The translations under genes and the position numbers were made by a program. From NCBI RefSeq assembly GCF_036924715.1, contig NZ_JAZHSB010000001.1:2595001-2659000 (forward strand): a stretch of DNA of 64,000 bases. Direction: 5' to 3'. The notes beneath the pieces were generated by a model. The model worked only from the letters and a program-made list of their open reading frames with translations. It was not told the origin of the DNA and searched no databases. Source of the stretch: Bradyrhizobium sp. AZCC 1721 (GTDB lineage Bacteria; Pseudomonadota; Alphaproteobacteria; Rhizobiales; Xanthobacteraceae). Shown here in pieces: positions 1-7,861 of the stretch; the first letter of the stretch is position 1; the number at the start of each line of letters is the position of its first letter.

Positions 1-799
1 TTCCTAAGATCACGTCGGCGTCGCCCAAGAATTTCGGCACCGCGCGTGGCACGGCGAGGCCGCCCGAGCCCAGCGATAGCGGATGCGTCTCCGGAAACGA
101 CGACTTGCCGCCAAGGCTGGTCGTGACGGGAATGGCGAGGCGCTCGGCCAGCCGTCTGAGCTGCGGCCAGGCCTTTGCGTAATGCACGCCCTGACCGGCA
201 TAGATCACCGGACGCTTCGCGGCGATGAGCAGGGCGGCCGCTTCCTTCACATGCAGGGGATCCGCGCCGTAACGGGTGCGCAGCACCGGTGTATAGTTGA
301 GAGGCTCCGGCACTTCCTCGTTCCACATGTCGGCCGGGATTTCGACAATGACCGGTCCGCCGCGGCCATTCTTCAATTTGGTGAACGCTCTCCGGAAGAT
401 GTTGCAGACTTCCGCCGCGATGTTGATCGGCTCGGACGACTTCGAGAACGCCTTCATCGCCTGGCTGGAATTGAAGTTCGGGTCGATATTGGCGAGCCTG
501 CGCGCATAGCCCATCGGCAGCACCAGCACGGGGACGGATTCGCCGTAGCATTGCGCCACGCCGCCCATCGCGTTCTCGGCGCCGGGCCCGTGCTGCATGC
601 AGAACGCGCCGATCGAACGGCCCGAGGTGACGCGCGAGATAGCATCCGCCATGTGAACGCCGATGCGCTCCTGCCGCACCATCACCGGGCGGATGTCGGC
701 ATTGGCGGCATATTCGATGAGATGATTGACCGGATAGCCGCAGAGGATTTCGATTCCCTCGCGTTTCATGATTTCCGCGATGGCGGCGCCGAGTTTCAT
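1..799 (-). CDS. Thiamine-pyrophosphate-dependent enzyme, acetolactate synthase/decarboxylase-like (3' end cut by window edge)
   Basis: The reading frame stays open from the ATG at 799 to the window edge, so about 266 N-terminal residues are present. The N-terminal TPP pyrimidine-binding domain is clear: it opens MKLGAAIAEIMKREG, and the activating glutamate lies in VRQER (about residue 44), followed by the AFCMQHGPGAENAMGG segment typical of acetolactate synthase, benzoylformate decarboxylase and oxalyl-CoA decarboxylase relatives. The start of the central domain (around VKEAAALLIAAKRPVIYAG) is also visible. The C-terminal domain with the GDG...N motif is outside the window, so the substrate cannot be called. 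Family assignment is firm and specific function is unknown. A GGGAGAG ribosome-binding site precedes the start. Confidence 0.85.
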   Translation of the reverse strand, partial: MKLGAAIAEIMKREGIEILCGYPVNHLIEYAANADIRPVMVRQERIGVHMADAISRVTSGRSIGAFCMQHGPGAENAMGGVAQCYGESVPVLVLPMGYARRLANIDPNFNSSQAMKAFSKSSEPINIAAEVCNIFRRAFTKLKNGRGGPVIVEIPADMWNEEVPEPLNYTPVLRTRYGADPLHVKEAAALLIAAKRPVIYAGQGVHYAKAWPQLRRLAERLAIPVTTSLGGKSSFPETHPLSLGSGGLAVPRAVPKFLGDADVILG

Positions 800-1090
800 G
801 ACGGTCTCTCCCCCTGGATGCAGGCCGGTTTGGGTCCGGCCAATTTGCGACAGTAGGAACAGGATTTCCACGCGAGGTAAAGCGAAGCTGCACGTGCGCG
901 CGGAAGTGCTGATATGCGTTTCGTAGCCTTTGGCCGCGATCGACCGTCAACAGGGGCGCGGTTCCTCGTCAGCCTTAATCAATCGTTCATTCTGTTCTTC
1001 AAGGCCTCTTCAACGGTTCCGCCCTAGAGTTTAATCAGTATGGCGCGGGAGAAAGTCCGGGGGGGGGGGAGCGTCGACAGGAGCTTGTCT
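800..1090. other. Intergenic region, divergent promoters expected
   Basis: No gene is visible. The stretch separates the leftward TPP enzyme from the rightward pilin gene and should hold both promoters. Its right end carries an uninterrupted run of eleven G (1059-1069). An ATG at 1040 is in frame with the pilin but would add 17 residues encoded partly by the G tract. Confidence 0.5.
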
Positions 1091-1255
1091 ATGCGTCGAT
1101 TACTGGCACGATTTGTAGACGATGAATGCGGCGCTACCGCCATCGAATATTGCCTCATTGCGGTCGGCCTCAGCATCGTGATCGTCGCCGCCGTCGACGG
1201 CATCGCCATCGTGCTCCGCGAGATATTCACCGACGTCAGCACCGGGCTCAAGTAG
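1091..1255 (+). CDS. Flp family type IVb pilin
   Basis: The 54-residue product has a short basic leader (MRRLLARFVDDECG), then ATAIEYCLIAVGLSIVIVAA, the Flp/Fap pilin signature in which Glu follows the prepilin peptidase site and begins a long hydrophobic helix. Flp pilins are processed by a TadV/CpaA peptidase and assembled by the Tad secretion machine into adhesive pili. No tad/cpa gene is in the window, so this is an orphan pilin copy. The ATG at 1091 is chosen because AGGAG sits 7 nt upstream; an in-frame ATG at 1040 is possible but would translate a G11 tract. Cys in place of the usual Gly after IEY is a small oddity. Confidence 0.8.
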   Translation: MRRLLARFVDDECGATAIEYCLIAVGLSIVIVAAVDGIAIVLREIFTDVSTGLK

Positions 1256-1276
1256 CGGCAAGGCCGCACAGACATC

Positions 1277-1480
1277 ATGCTGGAACTGCTGTTTGGGCCG
1301 CTGTTGGTATCCTGGGGGCCATCAATTCTGGCCTACGTCCAGCAACATCCGTGGCGCGTGTTCTCCGTGATATTGGTCGCAGCCTGGTTGATCGATTGGA
1401 TGGTCAACGACCGGTCGTCTGGTGGCTGCGATGGCGGGCTGGACTTTGGCAGCGGGGACGGGGACGGCGGCGGGGATTGA
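1277..1480 (+). CDS. Small hypothetical membrane protein with Gly/Asp-rich tail
   Basis: The 67-residue reading frame starts 21 nt after the pilin stop. It encodes one or two hydrophobic segments (LLFGPLLVSWGPSILAY and WRVFSVILVAAWLIDWMV), then an acidic Gly/Asp-rich tail (GGLDFGSGDGDGGGD). I do not recognise a family. Its position directly behind the Flp pilin and in the same direction suggests co-transcription; the low-complexity tail makes the coding call moderate only. Confidence 0.5.
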   Translation: MLELLFGPLLVSWGPSILAYVQQHPWRVFSVILVAAWLIDWMVNDRSSGGCDGGLDFGSGDGDGGGD

Positions 1481-1488
1481 AACCGGCG

Positions 1489-1725
1489 CTATTTGTCTTC
1501 TGGGTCCGCATTGAGGGCCCGCAGCATCGCGATCCGCGCGAACATCATCCAGCCGCCGCCGGTCTCGGCCGCGTTGATCAGATTTTCCACCGCGACCTGC
1601 CAGTGCGCCTCGTGCTGCACTTTCTCCGGCAAGGTCATGACATAGTCGGCGGCCTGCTGCAGTGTCGCGAGCTTACGGCCGCTGCGAAGCGGTATCGGAT
1701 CATCGAACGGCGTCGACCACGGCAT
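1489..1725 (-). CDS. Small conserved-looking hypothetical protein
   Basis: The 78-residue soluble protein starts MPWSTPFDDPIPLRSGRKL and contains a helical stretch (TLQQAADYVMTLPEKVQHEAH) followed by WQVAVENLINAAETGGGWM. Composition and codon use look coding, and I recall similar small proteins in Bradyrhizobium, but no function is known to me. It lies between the small membrane protein and ku and is read in the same direction as ku, 40 nt downstream of the ku stop, so it may share the ku transcript. Confidence 0.6.
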   Translation of the reverse strand: MPWSTPFDDPIPLRSGRKLATLQQAADYVMTLPEKVQHEAHWQVAVENLINAAETGGGWMMFARIAMLRALNADPEDK

Positions 1726-1765
1726 CGCGCGCTAGATGGTGCTATCTATCGCGCTCCTTGCCCGA

Positions 1766-2731
1766 TCATCCGGCCTTCTTGGTGCGGGCGGCGGTACGCA
1801 CCGGCTTTTCCGCCTTCTTCGGTGCTTCCTTCGCCGTCTCCTTGGCGGCGCGCTTTCCGCTACCGCTGATCGGCAACAGCATCTCGCGCTGGCCGGCGGC
1901 GGCCTTCTTCGGCTTCTTGCCCTTGGCCTTGGCGGCGGCAGGGGCGGCCTCTTTCTCGCTGGCGATGCTGCGCTTCAGCGCGTCCATCAGGTTGATGACG
2001 TTGCCGCTGGTCTTCGGCGCCGCCTTGGCCTTCGTGCTCAGGCCGTTGCGCTTCTGGTTGATCAGATCGATCAGCGCCTGCTCGTAGCGGTCCTCGAATT
2101 GCTCGGGTTCGAATGAGGCGGATTTCTGCTCGACGATATGCTTTGCCAGATCAAGCATATCCTTGGTGATCTTCACGTCCTGGATATCGTCGAAATATTC
2201 CGTCTCGTTGCGCACTTCATAGGGATAGCGCAGCAGCGTTCCCATCAGCCCCTTCTCGAGCGGCTCCAGCGCTATGATGTGCTCGCGGTTGGTCAGTACC
2301 ACGCGGCCGATCGCGACCTTGTCCATGCTGCGGATGGTTTCACGGATCACCGCAAATGCATCGTGGCCAACCTTGCCGTCCGGAACGAGATAATAGGGGC
2401 GGATCAGATAGCGGCCGTCGATATCGGATTTCGGAACGAATTCGTCGATCTCGATGGTGCGGGTCGATTCCAGCGCGATGTCGTCTAGCTCATCCTTCGA
2501 CACTTCAATGTAGGTGTCGGTATCGATCTTGTAGCCCTTCATGATGTCTTCGCTGGCGACTTCCTCGCCGGTCTCGGCGTCGACCTTGGCGTATTTGATG
2601 CGGTGGCCGGTCTTGCGGTTGATCTGGTTGAACGAGACCTTCTCGGTGTCCGACGTCGCCGGATAGAGGGCGACAGGACAGGTCACGAGCGACAGGCGCA
2701 GAAAACCCTTCCAATTGGCGCGAGGGGCCAT
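1766..2731 (-). CDS. ku: Non-homologous end joining protein Ku
   Basis: The 321-residue product starts MAPRANWKGFLRLSLVTCPVALYPA, the canonical opening of bacterial Ku, and continues through the Ku core beta-barrel (FNQINRKTGHRIKYAKVDAE, GYKIDTDTYIEVSKDELDDIAL). Bacterial Ku forms a homodimeric ring on double-strand DNA ends and recruits LigD for end joining. The core ends near residue 240 and is followed by a Lys/Ala-rich tail (AAPAAAKAKGKKPKKAAAG and similar) that in this family contacts DNA. Length is normal for alphaproteobacterial Ku. No ligD is present in the window. A GGAG lies upstream of the ATG. Confidence 0.97.
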   Translation of the reverse strand: MAPRANWKGFLRLSLVTCPVALYPATSDTEKVSFNQINRKTGHRIKYAKVDAETGEEVASEDIMKGYKIDTDTYIEVSKDELDDIALESTRTIEIDEFVPKSDIDGRYLIRPYYLVPDGKVGHDAFAVIRETIRSMDKVAIGRVVLTNREHIIALEPLEKGLMGTLLRYPYEVRNETEYFDDIQDVKITKDMLDLAKHIVEQKSASFEPEQFEDRYEQALIDLINQKRNGLSTKAKAAPKTSGNVINLMDALKRSIASEKEAAPAAAKAKGKKPKKAAAGQREMLLPISGSGKRAAKETAKEAPKKAEKPVRTAARTKKAG

Positions 2732-2991
2732 GGGCTACTCCGAAAATACGCAACAGACGAACGGGAAGGATACCACCGGATCACCCCGTCTCAAACATGC
2801 CGGGCTGCGGAATCTCGGAACGGCGTTAACCCTCGAGGGGCCCGTTCTGAGCCGGACCTGCGACCTTTTTAACACGGCGACCGCGCGACACGGCCCAAAT
2901 ACCCGGAACATCACTTTTGATCATGCGTTGCTTTCACAGCCGGTGTCGGAGCATTCGCTGACATTACAGGCACTTACTCGAAGAGGTCCCC

Positions 2992-3144
2992 ATGGCAACG
3001 AAACGACATGGCCAGATCGTCGAAACCCCGACCGAGGCGCGCCAAGCTGAACCCGGTCCGTCCGTGCTTGCACTCCTGACGGTATCGACCGGGCTCGCGA
3101 TTCTGATCCTTGGCATCGTCTGGTTCATATTCTTCCGCACATAA
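2992..3144 (+). CDS. 50-residue single-pass membrane peptide
   Basis: The gene begins at ATG 2992 and ends with TAA at 3142-3144. The product opens MATKRHGQIVETPTEARQAE, then a membrane helix SVLALLTVSTGLAILILGIV, ending WFIFFRT. AAGAGG precedes the start by about 6 nt. The hydrophilic head, single helix and short aromatic/basic tail look like a genuine small membrane protein, and I recall near-identical ones in Bradyrhizobium. Function unknown. The N-terminus should be cytoplasmic only if the terminal Arg does not dominate, so topology is open. Confidence 0.65.
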   Translation: MATKRHGQIVETPTEARQAEPGPSVLALLTVSTGLAILILGIVWFIFFRT

Positions 3145-3424
3145 GGGACTGACCGAGGCTGCGCGACCTGGGTGTTTATCCGCGCGGCTGGGCCGTGGGT
3201 CCCGCTTTTCGGGAGCCATTGCCGCAAGCAACCTGCCGGCCCCCTTGGGGCCTCCGATCGGGCATGTTAGGCGTTGGGCCTGCGGTTTGGGGGCGTACCC
3301 GGGCCCGCGGAAAGCGTCATGACGAAAAAGTCGCACTGCCCGGTGTACGTCGTTCATGGCCCGTTCACCCCGCTGAGCCTCATCATGAGAACTGATATTG
3401 TAGGGCTCACTATTGGAGGCCAGC

Positions 3425-4096
3425 TTGCGCCTGCTTGTTGTTGAGGACGATCCGGATCTCAACCGTCAGCTTACGACGGCTTTGACGGATGCCGGTTATG
3501 TGGTTGATCGCGCGTTCGACGGCGAGGAGGGGCACTATCTGGGCGACAGCGAGCCCTATGACGCCGTCGTGCTCGACATCGGGTTGCCGAAGATGGATGG
3601 CATCTCGGTCCTGGAGGCGTGGCGCCGCAACGGCCGCGCCATGCCAGTCCTGATCCTCACCGCGCGCGATCGCTGGAGCGACAAGGTGCAGGGTTTTGAT
3701 GCTGGCGCCGACGACTATGTCGCAAAGCCGTTTCACCTTGAAGAAGTGCTGGCGCGCATTCGCGCGCTGCTGCGCCGCTCCACCGGCCATGCCCAGTCGG
3801 AACTGACCTGCGGCCCGGTCTCGCTGGATACCCGCACCGGGCGGGTCAGCGTCTCGGGCAATCCGGTCAAGATGACCTCGCACGAATACCGGCTGCTGGC
3901 CTATCTGATGCATCACACCGGGCGCGTGGTGTCGCGCACCGAACTGGTCGAGCATCTCTACGACCAGGACTTCGACCGCGACTCCAACACCATCGAGGTG
4001 TTCGTCGGCCGCATCCGCAAGAAGCTCGACGTCGACATCATCCAGACCGTGCGGGGGCTCGGCTATCTCTTGACGCCGCCGTCGCCTGGCGCCTGA
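3425..4096 (+). CDS. OmpR/PhoP-family response regulator (FeuP-like)
   Basis: Two-domain regulator of 223 residues. The receiver has the acidic pocket (VVEDDPD, residues 5-11), the phospho-acceptor Asp51 in VVLDIGLPKMDG, the switch Thr in LILTARD and the Lys in YVAKPF. The C-terminal winged helix (VKMTSHEYRLLAYLMHH ... VFVGRIRKKLDVDIIQTVRGLGYLL) is the OmpR type. The start is taken as TTG 3425 because GGAGG lies 5 nt upstream, overlapping the alternative TTG at 3413. The kinase gene follows directly, so they form one operon. The pair resembles FeuPQ/PhoPQ of rhizobia, usually next to the cycHJKL genes, which lie 9 kb downstream here. Confidence 0.9.
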   Translation: MRLLVVEDDPDLNRQLTTALTDAGYVVDRAFDGEEGHYLGDSEPYDAVVLDIGLPKMDGISVLEAWRRNGRAMPVLILTARDRWSDKVQGFDAGADDYVAKPFHLEEVLARIRALLRRSTGHAQSELTCGPVSLDTRTGRVSVSGNPVKMTSHEYRLLAYLMHHTGRVVSRTELVEHLYDQDFDRDSNTIEVFVGRIRKKLDVDIIQTVRGLGYLLTPPSPGA

Positions 4097-4112
4097 TGAG
4101 CCTTGCTCTTTT

Positions 4113-4194
4113 ATTCGAGCATGATCTTATCCGAAGGCCGGTCTCCATCCGCAGGATTGGAGGCTGGGGATACGCTTTTCGGGATCTTGTTCTG
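4113..4194. repeat. REP-like palindromic element between response regulator and kinase
   Basis: The ends are imperfect inverted repeats: GAGCATGATCTTATCCGAAG on the left and CTTTTCGGGATCTTGTTCTG on the right. The left arm matches the common rhizobial intergenic palindrome that contains GAGCATGATC. It sits exactly between the regulator stop and the first hydrophobic segment of the kinase and would form a stem-loop in the shared mRNA. Confidence 0.55.
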
Positions 4195-5568
4195 ATGCGC
4201 GGAAGTTCGCTCGCCACGCGGTTGTTCCTGTCGGCGACCGCGTGGGTGGTCGTGATCCTGGTCATCACCGGCGTGATCCTGTCGTCGGTCTACCGGAACG
4301 CGACCGAGCGCGCCTTCGATCGCCGCCTCAACCTCTACCTCCGCACCCTGATCGCCGAAGTCGCAACGCCGGACGAGCCGCCTGAGCAACAGTTCCAGTC
4401 GCTCGGCGAACCGCTGTTCGAACTGCCCTTGTCCGGCTGGTACTGGCAGATCGTCCGGACCGACGAGAAGGCCGAAACAAAGGCCTCGCGTTCGCTGTGG
4501 GACAAGAAGCTGCCGAAGCTCGAGGATATCGGTGCGGAGTTGACCCCGGCCGGGATCCGTCTCGGCTACGTCGACGGTCCGGAGGGCCAGGATCTGAGGG
4601 TGGTCGAACGGCCGGTCGACCTCGGCGCCGACGGCAAGTTTCTGGTCAGCGTGGCTGGCGACGCATCCGAGATTTTCGACGAAATCCGCGCCTTCGATTA
4701 TTACCTCGGCGGCACTTTTGCAGCGCTCGGCATCGTGCTGCTCCTGACCACGATCTTCCAGGTCCGCTTCGGGTTGGCCCCGCTCAAGCGCATTTCGGAA
4801 TCGATCGCCGACATCCGCTCCGGACGCGCCGAACGGCTTGAGGGCCAATTTCCGGTCGAGATCGCGCCGCTGGCGCGCGAGACCAACGCCCTGATCGACG
4901 CCAACCGCGAGATCGTCGAACGCGCCCGCACCCATGTCGGCAACCTTGCCCATGCCATCAAGACGCCGCTGTCCGTGATCGTCAACGAGGCCTCCGCCCA
5001 CACGGTGGATCCCTTTGCGAACAAGGTTTTGGAGCAGGCTTTTGTGATGCGGGATCAGGTCGCGCATCACCTCGAGCGCGCACGCATCGCCGCGCGCGTC
5101 ACCATCGTCGGCACTGTCACCGAGGTCGCGCCCGCCATCGAGGCGCTGCGGCGGACCATGGAAAAGATCCACCGGGATCGTGGTGTCACGATCGCGGTCA
5201 AGGCGGACCCGCAGGCAAAGTTCCGCGGCGAGCGCCAGGATCTTGAGGAGATGGCCGGCAATCTGGTCGACAATGCCTGCAAATGGGCGGCCTCGCAGGT
5301 ATTCATCGAGGTGCGCGCGGAATTGCCGGTCGTATCAGGCACCGGGCCACGGCTGCGGATCATCGTCGATGACGATGGCCGTGGATTGTCCGCTGCCGAG
5401 CGCGCGCAGGTGTCCCGGCGCGGCCAGCGCCTGGACGAATCCAAGCCGGGCTCCGGGCTCGGGCTTTCGATCGTGATCGATCTCGCCGGCCTCTATGGCG
5501 GTAGCCTCGTCCTGGGCGACGCCCCGATCGGCGGGCTGCGGGCAGAGCTGGTGTTGCCGGGGATATGA
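4195..5568 (+). CDS. Sensor histidine kinase, partner of the upstream regulator (FeuQ-like)
   Basis: The 457-residue kinase has a membrane helix near the start (LSATAWVVVILVITGVILSS), a periplasmic sensor of about 140 residues, a second helix (GGTFAALGIVLLLTTIF), a HAMP segment, the H box HVGNLAHAIKTPLSVIV (phospho-acceptor His), an N box (NLVDNACKWA) and G boxes (DDDGRGL, GSGLGLSI). It phosphorylates the regulator encoded just upstream. The frame is open back to an ATG at 4096 that overlaps the regulator stop, but those 33 extra codons lie in a REP-like palindrome, so ATG 4195 (MRGSSLATRLFL) is preferred. The asparagine-rich H box variant HAIKTP is typical of PhoQ-like kinases. Confidence 0.88.
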   Translation: MRGSSLATRLFLSATAWVVVILVITGVILSSVYRNATERAFDRRLNLYLRTLIAEVATPDEPPEQQFQSLGEPLFELPLSGWYWQIVRTDEKAETKASRSLWDKKLPKLEDIGAELTPAGIRLGYVDGPEGQDLRVVERPVDLGADGKFLVSVAGDASEIFDEIRAFDYYLGGTFAALGIVLLLTTIFQVRFGLAPLKRISESIADIRSGRAERLEGQFPVEIAPLARETNALIDANREIVERARTHVGNLAHAIKTPLSVIVNEASAHTVDPFANKVLEQAFVMRDQVAHHLERARIAARVTIVGTVTEVAPAIEALRRTMEKIHRDRGVTIAVKADPQAKFRGERQDLEEMAGNLVDNACKWAASQVFIEVRAELPVVSGTGPRLRIIVDDDGRGLSAAERAQVSRRGQRLDESKPGSGLGLSIVIDLAGLYGGSLVLGDAPIGGLRAELVLPGI

Positions 5569-5730
5569 ACGTCCTATCGGGCTGAATTGCCTGGGATTGA
5601 AGGGGCGCTATCCGGCACGGCCCAGGGCGATTTCGTTATTCCTAAACGGCTTCTTAACGCGCACACTTCTAAAATCGGCGGTGGACGCGCTTTGCCGTCC
5701 GCGTGACACAAATATATCCACACCAGGCGA

Positions 5731-7137
5731 ATGAGCCAGACATCGACAGAGCGGCTGAGGGACTATCTCGCCCAGCTCCCGCCTCAATCGCAGGCGCTGC
5801 TGATGCGGGAGTTCGAGCGCGCCATCGAGCGCGGGGAAGACCTCGCCGTCGCCAATTTCGTGCTTGAGCAATTGCGCAAGGTCGTGCGCGGGACCGAGGA
5901 AGACGACGAGGCGCGTCCGCGGACCGACGACCCGGCGCGGCTGTTGTACGGTCCACTCGAGCCATTTCTCGTCGAGGGCAATTTTCCGGTGCGCGCCGGG
6001 CAGATCCGGCGCGCGTCGCTGCTGCCGGTTTGGCAATGGCTGGGCCGCGACGGCGCGCCCGAGGCCGTGCGCGCATTCGAAACGACACTCGGCGAGATCA
6101 GGCTGAGCGGCTCCACCGCAGGTCTCGAAGCCGCGACCCGTAAATTCCAGCTCGCTGCAGCCGAGGCGATCGTCAAGATCGCCACTCCGGTGCAGGGAGA
6201 CGACAGGCATCGCGCGCTCTCGCGCATCGGTCCGCCAAACGTTGTCGAGGATTTATTGTCGATCGGCGCGGTGCTGCGGGCCCGTGAGGCGATGGAGACG
6301 CTCGGCAGTCGGCTTCCGGGCCAGATTCGGGCGCTGACGCCCTCCCAGCTCGAGACGGCGACGTCCGCGCTCAACGTGCCCTCGTTGCAGACACCGCAAT
6401 TGCTGCCGTTCGCGCTGTCGCTGATCATGCAGCGGCTGGTGGCGCCGTGGCAGATCATCCGTCTCGCGGTCAGGATGGCGGCCTCCGACGACGAGATTCG
6501 CGTGGCGGCCACGCCCTACGGCATCGCCGTTACGATCGCGCTGCACGATCTCTCGTTTCTCACGGCCTGCCTGCGCACGGACATCAGGCGCGGCCATTTC
6601 GACAATGTCGGCGATCAACTGAAAATCCTGCATGATGGCGTGCGGGGCTTGCGCACCGAGCTCGATCTGCGCAACGATTCCGCGTGGGGCCGCCAGCTCA
6701 CGTCGATCCGCGCCGATATTTCCAATTCGCTGCAGTCGGAGATCGAGAGCGTGCCCGGCCGGGTCCGCCGCATCCTGCGTCAGCGCGCCGACAAGGATAT
6801 CGCTTCGGCGCCGAAGATCGACGCCGCGGAGGTCGAAGAGATCGCCGCCCTGATCGACTTCGTGGCGGTGTGCCGCACCTATGCCAGCGAACTCGCCATC
6901 AACGAGGTCACTCTGCGGACCTATTCCGACCTGCAGCATTACGTCGAGCATTCAACCGAGAGCCTGGTACAGGCGCTGCGCGGCGCCGACACCAGAGCGC
7001 GCGCCTACCGGCAGATGCAGGCCAAGGCGGCGATCCGCTTCTGCGAAATCCTGTTCGGCCATGATTATGCGTCGCTGATGAGCCGGGCGGCCGAAAATGC
7101 CATGACCGGCGAGCGTAAGACGAGCAAGGCCGGCTAG
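5731..7137 (+). CDS. Conserved hypothetical protein of 468 residues
   Basis: A long, well-coded reading frame starting MSQTSTERLRDYLAQLPPQ with no signal peptide or membrane helix. It is strongly helical, with segments such as QALLMREFERAIERGEDLAVANFVLEQL near the N-terminus and a Leu/Ala-rich C-terminal half. I recognise no catalytic motif or named domain. It follows the kinase by 160 nt in the same direction. A cytoplasmic scaffold or partner role for the two-component pair is possible, but nothing in the sequence proves it. Confidence 0.7.
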   Translation: MSQTSTERLRDYLAQLPPQSQALLMREFERAIERGEDLAVANFVLEQLRKVVRGTEEDDEARPRTDDPARLLYGPLEPFLVEGNFPVRAGQIRRASLLPVWQWLGRDGAPEAVRAFETTLGEIRLSGSTAGLEAATRKFQLAAAEAIVKIATPVQGDDRHRALSRIGPPNVVEDLLSIGAVLRAREAMETLGSRLPGQIRALTPSQLETATSALNVPSLQTPQLLPFALSLIMQRLVAPWQIIRLAVRMAASDDEIRVAATPYGIAVTIALHDLSFLTACLRTDIRRGHFDNVGDQLKILHDGVRGLRTELDLRNDSAWGRQLTSIRADISNSLQSEIESVPGRVRRILRQRADKDIASAPKIDAAEVEEIAALIDFVAVCRTYASELAINEVTLRTYSDLQHYVEHSTESLVQALRGADTRARAYRQMQAKAAIRFCEILFGHDYASLMSRAAENAMTGERKTSKAG

Positions 7138-7158
7138 CGCCGCCTCTGATCTATCGCG

Positions 7159-7632
7159 TCATGCCTTGCGTCGATCCTTGGCGCCGCGAAGAAATTCGGC
7201 GAAGGCCTTCAGCGTCACATCGGAAACATGATGTTCGATGCCCTCGGCATCAGCCTCCGCGGCTTCCTGCGGAACGCCGAGCGCCAGCAAGACGTCGACC
7301 ACCAGACGGTGACGGGCGCGGACGCGCTTGGCGAGCGTCTCGCCCTTTTCGGTCAGGAACACCCCGCGATAGGGGCGGGCCGTAACCAGGTCTTCGCGCT
7401 TCAACCGCGCAATGGTGTCGATCGCCGTCGGGTGCGATACGCCCAGCCTGCGCGCGATGTCGGTCGGGCGCGCCTCGCCGGTCGTGCCAAGCAGATCGGA
7501 GATCAATTCGACATAGTCTTCCAGAACCGCGGTCGATCGCGCCGATCGTGCCTTTCCGAACCGGCGCGCCTGCGTTTGTTCCGCGGGCAGCGGCGTCATC
7601 GGTTTGGCCCGATTTGTCGAGGGCTTACGCAC
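7159..7632 (-). CDS. mntR: Manganese-responsive regulator MntR (DtxR family)
   Basis: The product matches enterobacterial MntR along its length: DDYVELISDLI becomes EDYVELISDLLGTTGEAR, then the winged helix DIARRLGVSHPTAIDTIARLKR, RGVFLTEKGE, and the metal-binding dimer segment AEADAEGIEHHVSD. MntR binds Mn2+ through acidic and His residues in this segment and represses Mn uptake genes. The start is set at GTG 7632, 7 nt after GGAAGG, giving 157 residues, the usual length; the frame stays open further upstream. It is divergent from a TonB-dependent receptor gene whose promoter carries an MntR-like dyad, so local regulation is likely. Confidence 0.88.
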   Translation of the reverse strand: MRKPSTNRAKPMTPLPAEQTQARRFGKARSARSTAVLEDYVELISDLLGTTGEARPTDIARRLGVSHPTAIDTIARLKREDLVTARPYRGVFLTEKGETLAKRVRARHRLVVDVLLALGVPQEAAEADAEGIEHHVSDVTLKAFAEFLRGAKDRRKA

Positions 7633-7765
7633 CACTGCACCTTCCAGGCGAATCCATCCAGACGAGGCGCGACCATGGCGTGCTGCCGACCACATTGCAA
7701 GTTGGCGGCTTGTCGCCGATCTGCAACAGGCCGGCGCCTGGCATTTGCGACTCGTTCGCAGCATC

Positions 7766-7793
7766 TTGACAGTTAACGGCTCAGCATTAACAT
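7766..7793 (+). promoter_or_regulatory. Putative promoter of the TonB-dependent receptor gene
   Basis: A consensus TTGACA (7766-7771) is followed after 16 nt by TAACAT (7788-7793), about 70 nt before the receptor ATG. The -10 overlaps the left arm of the MntR-like dyad at 7789-7812. Confidence 0.5.
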
Positions 7794-7812
7794 GTAGCCT
7801 TACCTACGTTTT
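7789..7812. promoter_or_regulatory. MntR-box-like dyad upstream of the TonB-dependent receptor
   Basis: Inverted arms GTAG (7794-7797) and CTAC (7804-7807) are separated by 6 nt and extended by A/C-rich flanks; the right arm read on the minus strand is AAAACGTAG. The enterobacterial MntR box has arms AAACATAG and CTATGTTT with the same 6-nt spacing. A second copy lies at 13171-13194. It overlaps a putative -10, consistent with repression. Confidence 0.5.
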
Positions 7813-7861
7813 GGTGTTGCGGCTTATCAGGTGGCTGTTGCTGAAGCGCGATCGGTTGGGG

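Noticed and set aside
1..799. Oxalyl-CoA decarboxylase as the identity of the TPP enzyme
   Set aside because: The window has an oxalate-type carrier at the other end, but the N-terminal half shows only general TPP-enzyme features and no oxalyl-CoA-specific residues could be confirmed.
83..856. Plus-strand reading frame of 257 residues at the left edge
   Set aside because: It is antisense to the TPP enzyme, His/Arg-rich and without family motifs, so it is a shadow.
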